Origin: Gammaproteobacteria bacterium
GTDB lineage: Bacteria > Pseudomonadota > Gammaproteobacteria > Pseudomonadales > Azotimanducaceae
Reading direction: 5' to 3'
Assembly (NCBI GenBank): GCA_009840545.1
Contig: VXNM01000003.1
Coordinates: forward strand, 1-64,000
DNA: 64,000 bases
Positions 17,009 through 26,846 of the stretch are shown piece after piece; within the stretch, counting starts at the first letter, position 1, and every line of letters starts with the position of its first letter. The notes below the pieces were generated by a model that did not search any database, was not told where the DNA came from, and was given only the letters and a program-made list of their open reading frames with translations. The position numbers and the translations under genes are program-made.

Positions 17009-18040
17009 ATGGAGACTCCTTCACACCACTTAGAACAGACCTTGCGAGATCAGCAACTCTCTCCCCTCTATTACGTTGCCGGAACGGACTTGCTCTTGGT
17101 GCAAGAAAGTGGTCAGGCTATTGTCTCCAAAGCTCGAGAACGTGGATTTGACGAAGTGGTTCAGATGGAAGTGGCCACTAAGGACGACTGGGATCTTGCT
17201 CTCCTTGAGGCGGAGAGCCCCTCTCTGTTTGCAGAAAAACGCCTCTTCGAACTGTCAATGAAAGTGGATTCCATCGATAGATCTTCTAGTGCTGTAATTA
17301 AGTCATACTTAGAAAACGCCCATCCCGACGCTCTCCTCTTAGTACGTGGACGAACCTTTCAATTTCGGCATAGATCTGCGGCTTGGTTTCGATTGTTTTC
17401 CAAGGAAGGGGTTGTCGTAGTTTGTGAGCCACTGTCTGCAAGTCAGCTTACTCAATGGATTTCTAATCGGGCGAGAGAAAAGCGGTTGCGCTTGACCGAA
17501 GACGCGATCGAGGAAATTGCGGATCTTACAGAGGGAAACCTTCTCGCTTCCCACCAAGAAATTGAACGCCTTCACCTCGCTTTTCTCGGTTCTGAGGAAG
17601 AAATTAGCGCTGACAAACTCAACATGCAAAACTGGAGCACAACGAGTGCCTTTGAGTTGATTGACGCGGCGTGTTTCGGCGACACAAACAAAATGAGCAA
17701 ATCTCTAATGTCGCTTTCACGCGAAGGAACCGAACCACTGTCTCTGATAGGGCTAATTGCAGCGCAATTACGACGAATGCACTCGTTGGCGATTGGTGAA
17801 CGGTTGAATATGTCCCAACGCCGATTGCGACCCCTACAGGCCGCATACCGAAGGATCGGTCTCGAAAGTATCAAGCGACTCATGATGGAATGTACGAACA
17901 TCGACAGCCAACGCAAGGGCATCCTATCGGGTGATGCTTGGAATTCGGTTTGCAGTCTTCTTATCGGAATTGCCGGTTCACACGAGGTACCCACCATCGA
18001 ACCTAGAGTACGCTCGTACACCATAGACTACGATGCGTAG
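17009..18040 (+). CDS. holA: DNA polymerase III delta subunit
   Basis: 343 aa clamp-loader subunit that opens the beta clamp. It has N-terminal AAA+-like domain I without a Walker A (PLYYVAGTDLLLVQESGQAI at the start), domain II around RLTEDAIEEIADLTEGNLLASHQEIERL, and a helical collar domain at the C-terminus (LLGLIAAQLRRM-type segment). The length fits HolA. It follows lptE by 12 nt and completes the leuS-lptE-holA unit; the nadD that often follows is absent here. It converges with a histidine phosphatase. Confidence 0.93.
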   Translation: METPSHHLEQTLRDQQLSPLYYVAGTDLLLVQESGQAIVSKARERGFDEVVQMEVATKDDWDLALLEAESPSLFAEKRLFELSMKVDSIDRSSSAVIKSYLENAHPDALLLVRGRTFQFRHRSAAWFRLFSKEGVVVVCEPLSASQLTQWISNRAREKRLRLTEDAIEEIADLTEGNLLASHQEIERLHLAFLGSEEEISADKLNMQNWSTTSAFELIDAACFGDTNKMSKSLMSLSREGTEPLSLIGLIAAQLRRMHSLAIGERLNMSQRRLRPLQAAYRRIGLESIKRLMMECTNIDSQRKGILSGDAWNSVCSLLIGIAGSHEVPTIEPRVRSYTIDYDA

Positions 18041-18049
18041 GAATGGGAC

Positions 18050-18601
18050 TCAATTCACCTTTGTCTTCGCTTCTAATCCTGTATACATAACCGAGAGAAC
18101 ACCGCCCGTGTTGCTAACGAGAGTAATCGAAGCATTCGCTGGGCGAAAGGATATGAGTCTCTGATCTCCCGTAGCGGCACCCACAATGACGTTTATTGCA
18201 ACAAAGTGGGAGAAAACTACACAATCACTTTTGAATTCGAGAGTCGCGTCAATCATGGTTTTTCTCCAGGACTGCAATTCAGCGGTCAGTTGTTGCCAAG
18301 TCCCTCCCATGACCCTGTTCAACCACTCAGGCCGATCTTCGAACTTCAGATTGGACGGTGTTGGGACCTCCGCAAACCGAGTATCAATCTTTGCAGGAGT
18401 GTTCCAAGCTTCAGCGAGGAAACTAGCTGTCTCTTGCGCACGCAACAGAGGACTCGTGAAAACGGAGAGCGGACCAACTTCTTCGAGTTGGAGTGCGGTG
18501 CGCTTGGATTGCTGACGACCTAATTCGCTCAACCCTGGATCGTGATGGTCAGCAAACGAAGCCGCGGCTTCGCCATGACGAATTAAGTAGATGTTGGCCA
18601 T
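18050..18601 (-). CDS. histidine phosphatase family protein (SixA/phosphoglycerate mutase-like)
   Basis: 183 aa. The phosphohistidine motif LIRHGEA sits at residues 6-12 and the second catalytic His in VVFSHFVAIN. LSELGRQQSKRTA and SPLLRAQETA are the standard intervening motifs. By family it removes phosphate from a phosphohistidine protein or a small phosphoester; the substrate is unknown. It is divergent from the CobS-like gene and shares a 134-bp intergenic region containing an inverted repeat. Confidence 0.85.
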   Translation of the reverse strand: MANIYLIRHGEAAASFADHHDPGLSELGRQQSKRTALQLEEVGPLSVFTSPLLRAQETASFLAEAWNTPAKIDTRFAEVPTPSNLKFEDRPEWLNRVMGGTWQQLTAELQSWRKTMIDATLEFKSDCVVFSHFVAINVIVGAATGDQRLISFRPANASITLVSNTGGVLSVMYTGLEAKTKVN

Positions 18602-18678
18602 TTGTTCTGACTACCTCATACGAAGATTCTCGCAACTAGATTAAACAATCGAACAAATATGGGTCTGTTCAATACTCA

Positions 18679-18705
18679 TTCGTAAAATTACTGCGCAATT
18701 ACGAA
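18679..18705. promoter_or_regulatory. inverted repeat between divergent phosphatase and cobS-like genes
   Basis: TTCGTAA (18679-18685) and TTACGAA (18699-18705) are exact inverted 7-mers with a 13-nt centre, in the 134-bp divergent gap. The arms also contain a repeated AATTAC. The spacing suits a dimeric transcription factor or a long-loop stem. By-eye prediction. Confidence 0.35.
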
Positions 18706-18735
18706 CGGTACACGCCAAGAGTAGGTCATTGCCTC

Positions 18736-19764
18736 GTGAGCTCTGGCACTAACAATAGGACTCGAATGAACGTTCACGAATCAGGGCTCAGCGCAGACAT
18801 GGTTCCAGACACGACCATCGATGCTCAGAAAGCTTTCCAGTTGAATAGAGCTCTATCCGTTCCAGCATTTAGTACACGTACGGACTATGTACCGCAAATC
18901 GACGAAGGCTACTGTTTCGACCCGTCCACCACATTGGCCATCCTTGCTGGATTCGCACACAACAGACGAGTGATGATTCAAGGTTACCACGGGACTGGGA
19001 AATCCACTCACATTGAGCAAGTGGCAGCACGACTCAATTGGCCGTGCGTGCGAGTGAACTTAGACAGCCATATCAGTCGGATTGACCTTGTGGGAAAAGA
19101 CGCAATCGTAATTGAAGATGGTCAGCAGGTAACCACATTCAAGGAAGGTATCCTTCCCTGGGCATTGCAGCACCCTACGTGCATAGTCTTCGACGAGTAT
19201 GACGCAGGACGACCCGATGTAATGTTTGTGATTCAACGAGTTCTGGAGGTAGAGGGAAAGCTAACGTTACTAGACCAAAATAGAGTCATCACACCCCATC
19301 CATGGTTTCGTCTCTTTTCCACCACAAACACCGTAGGCTTGGGCGACACGACGGGAATGTATCACGGTACGCAACAAATCAATCATGGACAGATGGACCG
19401 TTGGAATATCGTTGCGACCTTGAACTACCTACCACACGACGTCGAGGTCGATATCGTCTACGGAAAGGCTAAGACCTGGCAAGACAAGAACGAAGGTCGC
19501 AGGACGATTGCGAACATGGTCAGTGTGGCCGATCTCACGCGAAAGGGCTTTGTAAACGGCGACGTGTCGGTTGTGATGTCGCCAAGAACCGTTCTCACTT
19601 GGGCGGAAAATGCAGAGATATTTGACGATATTGCATTTGGTTTTCGTGTTACATTTCTCAATAAATGCGACGAACTGGAACGCCCGGTAATTGCTGAATA
19701 CTACCAACGCTGCATGGGCGATGATCTGGGAGACGCCACAGCTGAGATTACGCTCCAACCGTAG
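18736..19764 (+). CDS. cobS: CobS-like AAA+ ATPase (cobaltochelatase CobS family)
   Basis: 342 aa. Walker A GYHGTGKS (83-90) is followed by the CobS signature [13 protein letters not shown]. Walker B is CIVFDE (149-154), and the sensor region FRLFSTTNT follows. In aerobic B12 synthesis CobS and CobT form the chaperone ring that works with CobN to insert Co2+. Here CobT follows at 12 nt, but no cobN or other cob gene is in the window. A non-B12 MoxR/VWA-like role is possible, as for the orphan CobST pairs found in many proteobacteria. GTG start at 18736; an ATG at 18766 would also be acceptable. Confidence 0.88.
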   Translation: MSSGTNNRTRMNVHESGLSADMVPDTTIDAQKAFQLNRALSVPAFSTRTDYVPQIDEGYCFDPSTTLAILAGFAHNRRVMIQGYHGTGKSTHIEQVAARLNWPCVRVNLDSHISRIDLVGKDAIVIEDGQQVTTFKEGILPWALQHPTCIVFDEYDAGRPDVMFVIQRVLEVEGKLTLLDQNRVITPHPWFRLFSTTNTVGLGDTTGMYHGTQQINHGQMDRWNIVATLNYLPHDVEVDIVYGKAKTWQDKNEGRRTIANMVSVADLTRKGFVNGDVSVVMSPRTVLTWAENAEIFDDIAFGFRVTFLNKCDELERPVIAEYYQRCMGDDLGDATAEITLQP

Positions 19765-19775
19765 AGTCAGTCCCG

Positions 19776-21590
19776 ATGTCGGAAGAACGACTCGATAATC
19801 CACTCGAGCCCTTCAAAAGGGCTATGACCGCAACAATTCGGGCAATCGCGGAAAACAACGAACTCGACGTTAGCTTCAGCAAGGGTGCACCCTCTGTACA
19901 AGGGAATTCTGTAAGCGTGCCCGTACCAGACATTGGCTGCACAGACGAAGAATTGAATGTCGTACGCGGAGTCGGTGACGAGATAGCTTTGAGACTCCGC
20001 TATCACGACGAGCGAGTCTACCAGCGAACGTGCCCATCGACAGGACCTGCACAAGAATTGTTCAAATGGGTAGAGGATGCCAGAGTCGCTTCGATTGGCT
20101 CGCTTCGCATGGAGGGTGTAGCCAAAAATCTTGACGCTTCGCTCGAAGCAATTTGCAAACAATCGCTCTTTGACCGTATTACTGCAGAGACAGAAGCACC
20201 ACTTGGTGTAGCTGTGGGTCTGATCGTACGTCAACAACTAACCGGACGAGAACTACCTCCCGCAGCGGAAAACGTCGCACAGTTTTGGCGCGAATACGTT
20301 CACGAACAAGCGGGTGAAGACATTGCTGCTCTCGAGGATTGCATTCAAGACCAGCAAGTGTTTTCGAAGCGCTGTCGCGACATTCTTCTAGATCTTGGAC
20401 TAGTCCCAGACTACGAGGATCAACCAGAACTCGCACAGAACGAACAGGAGTCTCAATCCGACTCGGAAGATGAACCGGACCCTGACTATTCTTCCGAGGA
20501 TGTTGTGCTTGATGAAGACTCCATGGGTGACGCAGACGCCGACTCAGAAACAACTTCAGCTGAGATGGATGCCGATTTGGATACTACGGAGCTCGGAACG
20601 GATGCCGAAGTCGATGAATCACAACTCGCCAATATTGACGAATCAGGACACATTCGGGTAGAAGTGGACTACAAGCCATTTACTACCGAATTTGACGAAG
20701 TCGTGCATGCGGAAGATCTCTGTGACCCCGAGGAGCTCGTACGCTTTAGAGACGTATTGGATCGACAGCTTGTTCCTCTTAAGCACGCAACTTCGAAGCT
20801 TGCTACCCGCCTACAACGCAGACTCATGGCGAAACAAAACCGCACATGGGAGTTCGATCTAGATGAAGGCATGCTCGACACTTCCCGGTTGGAACAGGTC
20901 GTTGTAAACCCCATGCAACCGCTAGCGTTCAAGCAAGAAAAGGAATTGCAATTCAGAGATACCGTCGTTTCGATGCTAATCGACAGTTCGGGTTCGATGC
21001 GAGGACGGTCAATCGCCATTGCAGCAATGTGCGGGGATATTCTTGGACGAACACTCGAGCGATGCGCCGTACGTGTCGAGGTCTTGGGATTCACGACGAG
21101 CGCTTGGCGCGGAGGACAATCGCGCGAAGAGTGGATTAATTCGGGGAAGCCTGCAAATCCAGGTCGCCTCAACGATCTAAGACACATCGTGTACAAGGGA
21201 GCCGATGTCCCCTGGCGACGATGTCGGCGCAACTTGGGATTAATGATGCGCGAGGAGATGCTCAAAGAAAACATCGATGGAGAAGCACTTATTTGGGCTC
21301 ACAATAGGTTGGCAGGTAGAAACGAGCAGCGAAAGGTCCTCATGGTGATTTCGGACGGACTGCCTGTCGACAATTCCACGCTGTTGGTTAATCCAAGCAA
21401 CTATCTTGAACAACACCTCAAGTACGCCATCGACATGATCGAGAACTACTCTCCTGTTGAACTCATAGCCATAGGAATCGGCCACGACGTCACCAACCAT
21501 TACAGCCGTGCAGTAACGATTACCGATGCCGAACAGCTGGGAGGCGCTATAACGGATCAACTTGCAGCACTATTCGATGTCGAGAACTGA
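19776..21590 (+). CDS. cobT: CobT-like VWA protein (cobaltochelatase CobT family)
   Basis: 604 aa. The N-terminal helical CobT domain is followed by a strongly acidic linker (about residues 215-300, rich in Asp/Glu/Ser) and a C-terminal von Willebrand A domain. The MIDAS motif DSSGS starts at Asp403. The typical CobT stretch [22 protein letters not shown] precedes [12 protein letters not shown]. It partners CobS in AAA+/VWA metal-insertion or remodelling complexes. The PhoD-like phosphatase begins 4 nt after its stop and is probably co-transcribed. Confidence 0.88.
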   Translation: MSEERLDNPLEPFKRAMTATIRAIAENNELDVSFSKGAPSVQGNSVSVPVPDIGCTDEELNVVRGVGDEIALRLRYHDERVYQRTCPSTGPAQELFKWVEDARVASIGSLRMEGVAKNLDASLEAICKQSLFDRITAETEAPLGVAVGLIVRQQLTGRELPPAAENVAQFWREYVHEQAGEDIAALEDCIQDQQVFSKRCRDILLDLGLVPDYEDQPELAQNEQESQSDSEDEPDPDYSSEDVVLDEDSMGDADADSETTSAEMDADLDTTELGTDAEVDESQLANIDESGHIRVEVDYKPFTTEFDEVVHAEDLCDPEELVRFRDVLDRQLVPLKHATSKLATRLQRRLMAKQNRTWEFDLDEGMLDTSRLEQVVVNPMQPLAFKQEKELQFRDTVVSMLIDSSGSMRGRSIAIAAMCGDILGRTLERCAVRVEVLGFTTSAWRGGQSREEWINSGKPANPGRLNDLRHIVYKGADVPWRRCRRNLGLMMREEMLKENIDGEALIWAHNRLAGRNEQRKVLMVISDGLPVDNSTLLVNPSNYLEQHLKYAIDMIENYSPVELIAIGIGHDVTNHYSRAVTITDAEQLGGAITDQLAALFDVEN

Positions 21591-21593
21591 CGC

Positions 21594-22673
21594 ATGATCG
21601 AAATGATTAAACGACGCACCTGGATTATTGCTCTACTCTGTTTTTTCATCTATTTTGCGACGATGGCCTTTGGTGCAGATGAACAAGACACGCCCGCCGT
21701 AGTCGCATTTGGCTCATGCGCAGAGGATGAAAATCCCGATCATCCAATATGGGAGTCAATCGCCAAAGCGAGCCCTACCGACATGATTTTCATGGGAGAT
21801 AACGTCTACGTCAACGCTCGCGCAGTAAACCGTCAAGGTACCTACGAGGCTTTCAACCCGGACTACGAACGACTCGCTTCTTCCAAAGGATTTCAAGAGC
21901 TAAAGAAAATCGCCAGATTTCACGCCACATGGGATGACAACGACTTCGGTGCAAATGACGGGGGACGAGAGTATGAACTGAAAGACTTGTCTCAACAAAA
22001 GTTTCTGAGTTTCTGGGGCGTGGACAAGTCATCCAAGAGATTTCAAACTCCCGGGGTGTATGGGTCTGCATGGATTGAATCGTCGGGACGAAGAGTGCAA
22101 GTGATTCTTACTGACTCGAGATACTTTCGGTCCCCAATCAAACATGCGGCTCCAACCCAAGAATGTCCATTCCGAAACATCGTTCCCACAGACGATCCAG
22201 ACGCCACAATGCTTGGAGAAGATCAGTGGAAATGGTTGGTTGAGCGATTACAGGTGGAGGCTGACTTGCACTTGCTAGTCTCGGGCATTCAAGTAATTCC
22301 CGACGAGCACTGTTTCGAGCGTTGGGGAACTATGCCTGCTGAGCGATCAAGACTCTTAACAGCAGTCAAGAACGCAAGTGCGACGACGATTGTTCTCAGT
22401 GGAGATCGACACTTGGCTGAAGTGTCCATGTTGCCAAAGAGCGACGAAGACGATGTCGGTTACGACCTCTACGAATTCACGTCAAGTTCCCTTACAGCTT
22501 CCTTTGGCTTCGGTGCGGGCGAACCAAACAGCTATCGGGTGTCAGGCGACAACGTTCGCGTCAATAATTTCGGCATCCTGGAGTTCGATTGGGAAAAGTC
22601 GCAGGTAATCGGTGAAATACGCGACCAAAATGGAGTGCCACTGCGTACAGCAAGGGTACCGTTATCGAACTGA
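21594..22673 (+). CDS. secreted PhoD-like alkaline phosphatase/phosphodiesterase
   Basis: 359 aa. N-terminal signal peptide (TWIIALLCFFIYFATMAFGA, cleavage near residue 27) then a metallophosphatase fold with PhoD-family blocks: FGSCA, MGDNVYVNA, TWDDNDFGANDGG, ILTDSRYF and VLSGDRHLAEV. These supply the Asp, Asn and His metal ligands. It is likely periplasmic and would release phosphate from phosphoesters. It follows cobT by 3 nt, an unexpected partner for a cobaltochelatase-like pair. Length is shorter than classical PhoD (about 500+ aa) and matches the compact subfamily. Confidence 0.85.
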   Translation: MIEMIKRRTWIIALLCFFIYFATMAFGADEQDTPAVVAFGSCAEDENPDHPIWESIAKASPTDMIFMGDNVYVNARAVNRQGTYEAFNPDYERLASSKGFQELKKIARFHATWDDNDFGANDGGREYELKDLSQQKFLSFWGVDKSSKRFQTPGVYGSAWIESSGRRVQVILTDSRYFRSPIKHAAPTQECPFRNIVPTDDPDATMLGEDQWKWLVERLQVEADLHLLVSGIQVIPDEHCFERWGTMPAERSRLLTAVKNASATTIVLSGDRHLAEVSMLPKSDEDDVGYDLYEFTSSSLTASFGFGAGEPNSYRVSGDNVRVNNFGILEFDWEKSQVIGEIRDQNGVPLRTARVPLSN

Positions 22674-22683
22674 TGGGATTGAA

Positions 22684-22704
22684 ATCTTGCCCGTTGGGCA
22701 AGAT
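22684..22704. terminator. hairpin in convergent gap, likely bidirectional terminator
   Basis: ATCTTGCCC-GTT-GGGCAAGAT, a perfect 9-bp stem with a 3-nt loop, between the PhoD-like gene (+) and the ABM gene (-), which converge. A small second stem GCAAG-ATTG-CTTGC follows. There is no long T-run, so efficiency is uncertain, but position and symmetry suit a shared terminator. Confidence 0.6.
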
Positions 22705-22729
22705 CAGCATTCCCGAGCAAGATTGCTTG

Positions 22730-23011
22730 CTAAGCCACAACCTCAAACTGTTGCAATTCGGGTCTTCCGGCGAGTAGACCTGCAAACTTAGGTCCTGCCG
22801 CCCTGAAGTGCTCACTCTGACCATGGGCGACAAGTGCTTCTTGGTTCTCGTAAAGCTCCATAACTGTGTAACCAGAGTCGTTCTTCACGAGGGTGTAGAG
22901 TTTGTTCCCGGGTTCGTTCGCACGCACACTCGCGATCAGTTCACCCATGACGGCTTCGAATTCCGCTTCTCTTCCTTCGACAACACTCATTTTTGCAAGT
23001 AATGCAATCAT
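22730..23011 (-). CDS. antibiotic biosynthesis monooxygenase (ABM/YgiN-like) domain protein
   Basis: 93 aa single-domain dimeric alpha/beta barrel. The fold signature is visible as VVEGREAEFEAVMGELIASVRANEPGNKLY and VMELYENQEALVAHGQSEHF. Family members are cofactor-free quinone monooxygenases or small stress and aldehyde-response enzymes. It is the last gene in the minus-strand run after the TonB-dependent receptor, 132 nt away with a hairpin between, so it may have its own promoter. Confidence 0.85.
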   Translation of the reverse strand: MIALLAKMSVVEGREAEFEAVMGELIASVRANEPGNKLYTLVKNDSGYTVMELYENQEALVAHGQSEHFRAAGPKFAGLLAGRPELQQFEVVA

Positions 23012-23088
23012 CTATTTCTTGCCTCAACTGTATTTACGTGTAGAACACCGTCATGAACAAAGACGGAACACGTGATGGTGGGGTACCG

Positions 23089-23118
23089 ATCCCCTGCCGA
23101 TTTACACCGACAGGGGAT
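23089..23118. terminator. hairpin downstream of TonB-dependent receptor gene
   Basis: ATCCCCTG (23089-23096) and CAGGGGAT (23111-23118) form a perfect 8-bp stem with a 14-nt loop, 26 nt after the receptor stop on the minus strand. There is no T-run on that strand. It is either a weak terminator or mRNA-stabilising stem separating the receptor from the ABM gene. Confidence 0.4.
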
Positions 23119-23143
23119 GGCGATCAGTTTTTGTTGCTCGGAA

Positions 23144-25723
23144 TCAACGTCTCCAAGTCACCCGTGCGTAGTAATAGCCTCCGTTGAATCCATACGGCGA
23201 TTGTTCCGCATAGATCAATCCGGCAACTTCACCCGCAGGATTGTCGGATGGATACACATCGGAGAGGTTTTGAAGTCCACCTGTGATCGTGAAATTCTCG
23301 TCTATCTGATAACGAACTTCGGTATCGAAAATGAATGCTGGATCTGGATAGTAGGAGACAGACCCGTCGTTAGTTGGGGAGTCATAATGCTCGCCAAAAT
23401 ACCGAAGTCTGAGCATTGCGGACCACTGACCCTGATCGTGGTTAAGTGTTGCAGTCAGTTTTGATCCTGGTTGACCATCCTCGATTTGCTTCCTGCGGTT
23501 CTCACTTGTGAACTCAGGATTGAAGGATTCCAGCTCTACTTCGCCAATATTCGCCGCGACAGTGACTGTTGTAGTACCGTCCATCAATTCAATCGGAATT
23601 GAGGCAACGACATCAATGCCAGACGAGCGCAAGGTTTGCTGATTCGAGAAGAAGCGCACGCTTGAAAAACTTGTTGCGTCCGCCACGCCCGCATTCAACA
23701 ATGCTTGAATGTCTTCCGGGGTCAAATTGAAACGACTGGTGAATGCAATACGATCCTCAACTTCTATGTTGTAGTAGTCGACAGTCAAATCGATGGAATT
23801 GATGGAGGCAACAACTCCGAATGTGAGATTTACAGATTTCTCCGGTGTCAGTGCTGTGGCACCTTTCTGTTGCGCAACGGGATTCGTAGGTGGCAAGGTT
23901 GCAATATCTGCCAAAGCACCCATATTGAATTCCGTTGTCACATTTCTCAAGTTCGCTTGACCAGCTGTTGGCACACGAAATCCGGTACTGACTGCACCTC
24001 GCACGGCCACGTCGTAGTTGACGTCGTATCGAAACGCCACCTTTCCATCAAGGGTATTCCCATAATCGGGCCATCGTTCAAAACGAAGTGCTCCGCCGAC
24101 GAGAAGATCGTCGGAAACATCCGATTCCAGGTCGATGTATGCAGATTGCGCTGAGACAGTGCTAATTCCCGCATCGCTTGGAGGAAACCCTGCAAATCCA
24201 TTGGACCCAACGCCAAATCCCTGAGCCGCAAGACTTTCATTAATGTGGAAGGAATTGGGTTCTCCGTTTGTAATTCGGAACATCTCCGTTCGATACTCCA
24301 ATCCCCATGCAATATTCAACGGAATTCCGTTGTCCAGCGTTCTCTGCTTCGACATGCCGAAGTTGAACACTCGGTCTGTTTCCGTATACGCGCCAGCTTC
24401 ATAGTGCGTTGGTATGTCATTGCGCAAAGTTAGAAGCTGCGGGTTGATCGTGTTAAAGATGTAGAACAATGCATAGCTTCTACCGACAGTTGCGCTGAAG
24501 TCGTAATACCAACCATTTTCAAGATGGCCGCGAACCCCACCCGCAATGCTCATGTCGGCGACCTGACCACCAAAGTTGGGTGTGAATCCACCTGGGAATT
24601 TCTCAATCAACGAGTAGCAGTCCGGGTTGGTTCTGAGACCTGCCAAGACATCCGCGTCAGGAACATTGTTGACAATGGGAACCACGGGACAATTACCTGA
24701 CATGTCTCCAGTAAGGTCAGCGACCTTAACAGTAGGTACGCCATCTACAACCGGACCCCGAAATACACCGTTTCGCGTGTGTGGATTTCTGAAGTAGAAC
24801 CCACCCACGACTTCTCGTTCGGACCAATTGCCGAAGGCATAGACATCTGTAGCCGGATTGATTTCCAGACCGAAGTTACCGAATATCTTGAAGTCGTCAT
24901 AGATATCCGGCGATCCCCAGATCTGGGCCGCTGGCTGTCGAACATCGGAGTTTCCTGCGTCGATCAGTCCCTGTGCGTCCCCACGTTGAACGCTTCGACT
25001 TGTGGCTGTGTTTTCCTTCCACTCGAAACTGAGATTCGCAAACCCAAAATCCGTCATCGGTAGACCGATGTTGGCGGCAACGGACATTTGCTGTCCATCT
25101 CCTTCGTAATGCTGACCTAGTTTTGAATCAATCGTGATTCCGTCCGCACTATCTCGGAGCACAAGATTTATGATCCCTGCAATAGCGTCGGATCCGTACT
25201 GTGCCGAAGCCCCATCTCTTAAGACTTCAACGCGTTTCAGTGCAATTGCAGGAATGGCGGACAAGTCCGGAGCTTGCGCCCCTCCAGCTGCTCCTGCTCC
25301 AAGCAGTGCAATCACCGCCGCACGGTGTCGCCGCTTGCCGTTCACAAGAACCAGCGTCGCATCAGGGGCCAAGGATCTCAGCATTGCTGGACGAATGAAC
25401 GTTGCGGCATCACTAATTGGTTCAATCCCCACGTTGTACGAAGGAACCGCTACCGACAGCAACTCGTCCATGTCGTTAGCACCATAGGCCAGCATGTCTT
25501 CACCATCGATCACATCAACGGGAACAGGAGAATCTGCTGCTGACCGATCTAGACGTCGAGATCCGACTACGGTTAGTTCTTCGATCTCGTCATCCGGGTC
25601 CGCAGTAGCCTCGCCACTGTCTCCCTCCTGAGCTGAAACTACACCACACGCAAAGCACAATGGCAGAATTGCCATGAGCGCTAGTGACGGAATGCGCCAC
25701 AAAAAACTTAAGCACTTCTTCAC
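23144..25723 (-). CDS. TonB-dependent outer-membrane receptor
   Basis: 859 aa. Signal peptide with cleavage near VSAQ (residue 31), a TonB-box-like EELTVVGSR around 48-56, a plug domain (SPVPVDVIDGEDML ... LVLVNGKRRHR ... VEVLRDGASAQYGSDAIAGIINLVLR) and a long 22-strand beta-barrel ending with aromatic-rich YYYARVTW. It imports a ligand across the outer membrane with TonB energy. The gene follows oppF by 127 nt on the same strand, so it likely delivers the substrate of the Opp transporter. The plug with VNGKRRH resembles broad nutrient receptors rather than a defined siderophore receptor. Confidence 0.93.
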   Translation of the reverse strand: MKKCLSFLWRIPSLALMAILPLCFACGVVSAQEGDSGEATADPDDEIEELTVVGSRRLDRSAADSPVPVDVIDGEDMLAYGANDMDELLSVAVPSYNVGIEPISDAATFIRPAMLRSLAPDATLVLVNGKRRHRAAVIALLGAGAAGGAQAPDLSAIPAIALKRVEVLRDGASAQYGSDAIAGIINLVLRDSADGITIDSKLGQHYEGDGQQMSVAANIGLPMTDFGFANLSFEWKENTATSRSVQRGDAQGLIDAGNSDVRQPAAQIWGSPDIYDDFKIFGNFGLEINPATDVYAFGNWSEREVVGGFYFRNPHTRNGVFRGPVVDGVPTVKVADLTGDMSGNCPVVPIVNNVPDADVLAGLRTNPDCYSLIEKFPGGFTPNFGGQVADMSIAGGVRGHLENGWYYDFSATVGRSYALFYIFNTINPQLLTLRNDIPTHYEAGAYTETDRVFNFGMSKQRTLDNGIPLNIAWGLEYRTEMFRITNGEPNSFHINESLAAQGFGVGSNGFAGFPPSDAGISTVSAQSAYIDLESDVSDDLLVGGALRFERWPDYGNTLDGKVAFRYDVNYDVAVRGAVSTGFRVPTAGQANLRNVTTEFNMGALADIATLPPTNPVAQQKGATALTPEKSVNLTFGVVASINSIDLTVDYYNIEVEDRIAFTSRFNLTPEDIQALLNAGVADATSFSSVRFFSNQQTLRSSGIDVVASIPIELMDGTTTVTVAANIGEVELESFNPEFTSENRRKQIEDGQPGSKLTATLNHDQGQWSAMLRLRYFGEHYDSPTNDGSVSYYPDPAFIFDTEVRYQIDENFTITGGLQNLSDVYPSDNPAGEVAGLIYAEQSPYGFNGGYYYARVTWRR

Positions 25724-25850
25724 ACCTACACCTCTGTCAAGGAAAAGCGAATTGGCAGATTGTATTCAAAATGAACTTGCCGGCTCGATGAAACTCTACC
25801 TTCCGCTAACAAATCAGCCCGATAGTGCTCGAAGCAAGTACTTTTAAGCT

Positions 25851-26846
25851 CTATCCGACGCTTGCGCTACGTTCTTCTTCACCAAACAAATGGCAGGCAA
25901 CCAATCTCTGCTCACCCTTCTCGCCGACTTCTATAAGCTCGGGCGTAATGTGTTTGCAGCTGTCCATTGCAACGGGACAACGATCCGAAAATCGACAACC
26001 AGGCTGGATATTCACCGGCGAAGGTATTTCGCCTTGAATTCGAGTGGACTCTCGTTCTCGTTCGTGCTCTGGGTCCGGTTCTGGGTTGGATTCCACCAAG
26101 AGTTGCGTATAGGGGTGTTTCGGATTGAAGAACACTTCGTCCGCCGGCCCCATCTCAATCAGTGCACCCAAGTACATAACTGCAATCCGATCGGAGACGT
26201 AGCGCACCATCGAAAGATCGTGAGCGATGAACAGCAACGTGAGTCCGAGCGAATCCTTGAGCTCACCAAGCAAATTTACAACTTGAGCTTGAACTGAGAC
26301 GTCAAGAGCTGAAATCGGCTCATCACAGACAACGAAGTCCGGATCCAAGATGAGAGCTCTCGCAATACCGATACGTTGACGTTGGCCCCCGGAGAATTCA
26401 TGAGGATAGCGTGCCATGTGATCGGCGTTCAGTCCCACACGTTCTAACCATTCCGCCGTCGCATCTCGAATTTCGGTCTTTGACTGCGATGTGTGCAGGC
26501 GCAATCCCTCGCCCACAATCTCTCCAACCGTCATTCGTGGATTGAGCGACGAATAGGGATCCTGAAAGATCATCTGCATTCGATGCGCGTACTTCTGGAA
26601 GTCGCTCGAATCGTATGCCTGCGGAAGTTGCTCGCCGTCAAAGAATACGCGGCCATATGTCTTGTCGTGCAGTCCGATCATTGTCTTGCCGAGCGTGGAT
26701 TTTCCAGAGCCACTTTCCCCGACTAACCCGACGATCTCACGCTCATATATATCCAACGACACAGAGTCAACCGCATGAACGACTTGATTCCTCCCAATTC
26801 GAAAGTGCTTGGTCAGATCACTGACCGTTACGAGAGGCTCGCTCAC
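25851..26846 (-). CDS. oppF: oligopeptide/dipeptide ABC transporter ATPase
   Basis: 331 aa cytoplasmic ATPase. Walker A GESGSGKS, signature FSGGQRQRIGIARAL, Walker B VVCDEPISALD and the C-terminal oligopeptide-family extension with the Cys cluster CRFSDRCPVAMDSC...C, which binds a 4Fe-4S cluster in OppD/OppF-type ATPases. I start it at the GTG at 26846, which overlaps the oppD stop as GTGA. An ATG at 26879 would overlap oppD by 37 nt. It pairs with OppD to power OppBC. Confidence 0.95.
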   Translation of the reverse strand: MSEPLVTVSDLTKHFRIGRNQVVHAVDSVSLDIYEREIVGLVGESGSGKSTLGKTMIGLHDKTYGRVFFDGEQLPQAYDSSDFQKYAHRMQMIFQDPYSSLNPRMTVGEIVGEGLRLHTSQSKTEIRDATAEWLERVGLNADHMARYPHEFSGGQRQRIGIARALILDPDFVVCDEPISALDVSVQAQVVNLLGELKDSLGLTLLFIAHDLSMVRYVSDRIAVMYLGALIEMGPADEVFFNPKHPYTQLLVESNPEPDPEHERERESTRIQGEIPSPVNIQPGCRFSDRCPVAMDSCKHITPELIEVGEKGEQRLVACHLFGEEERSASVG

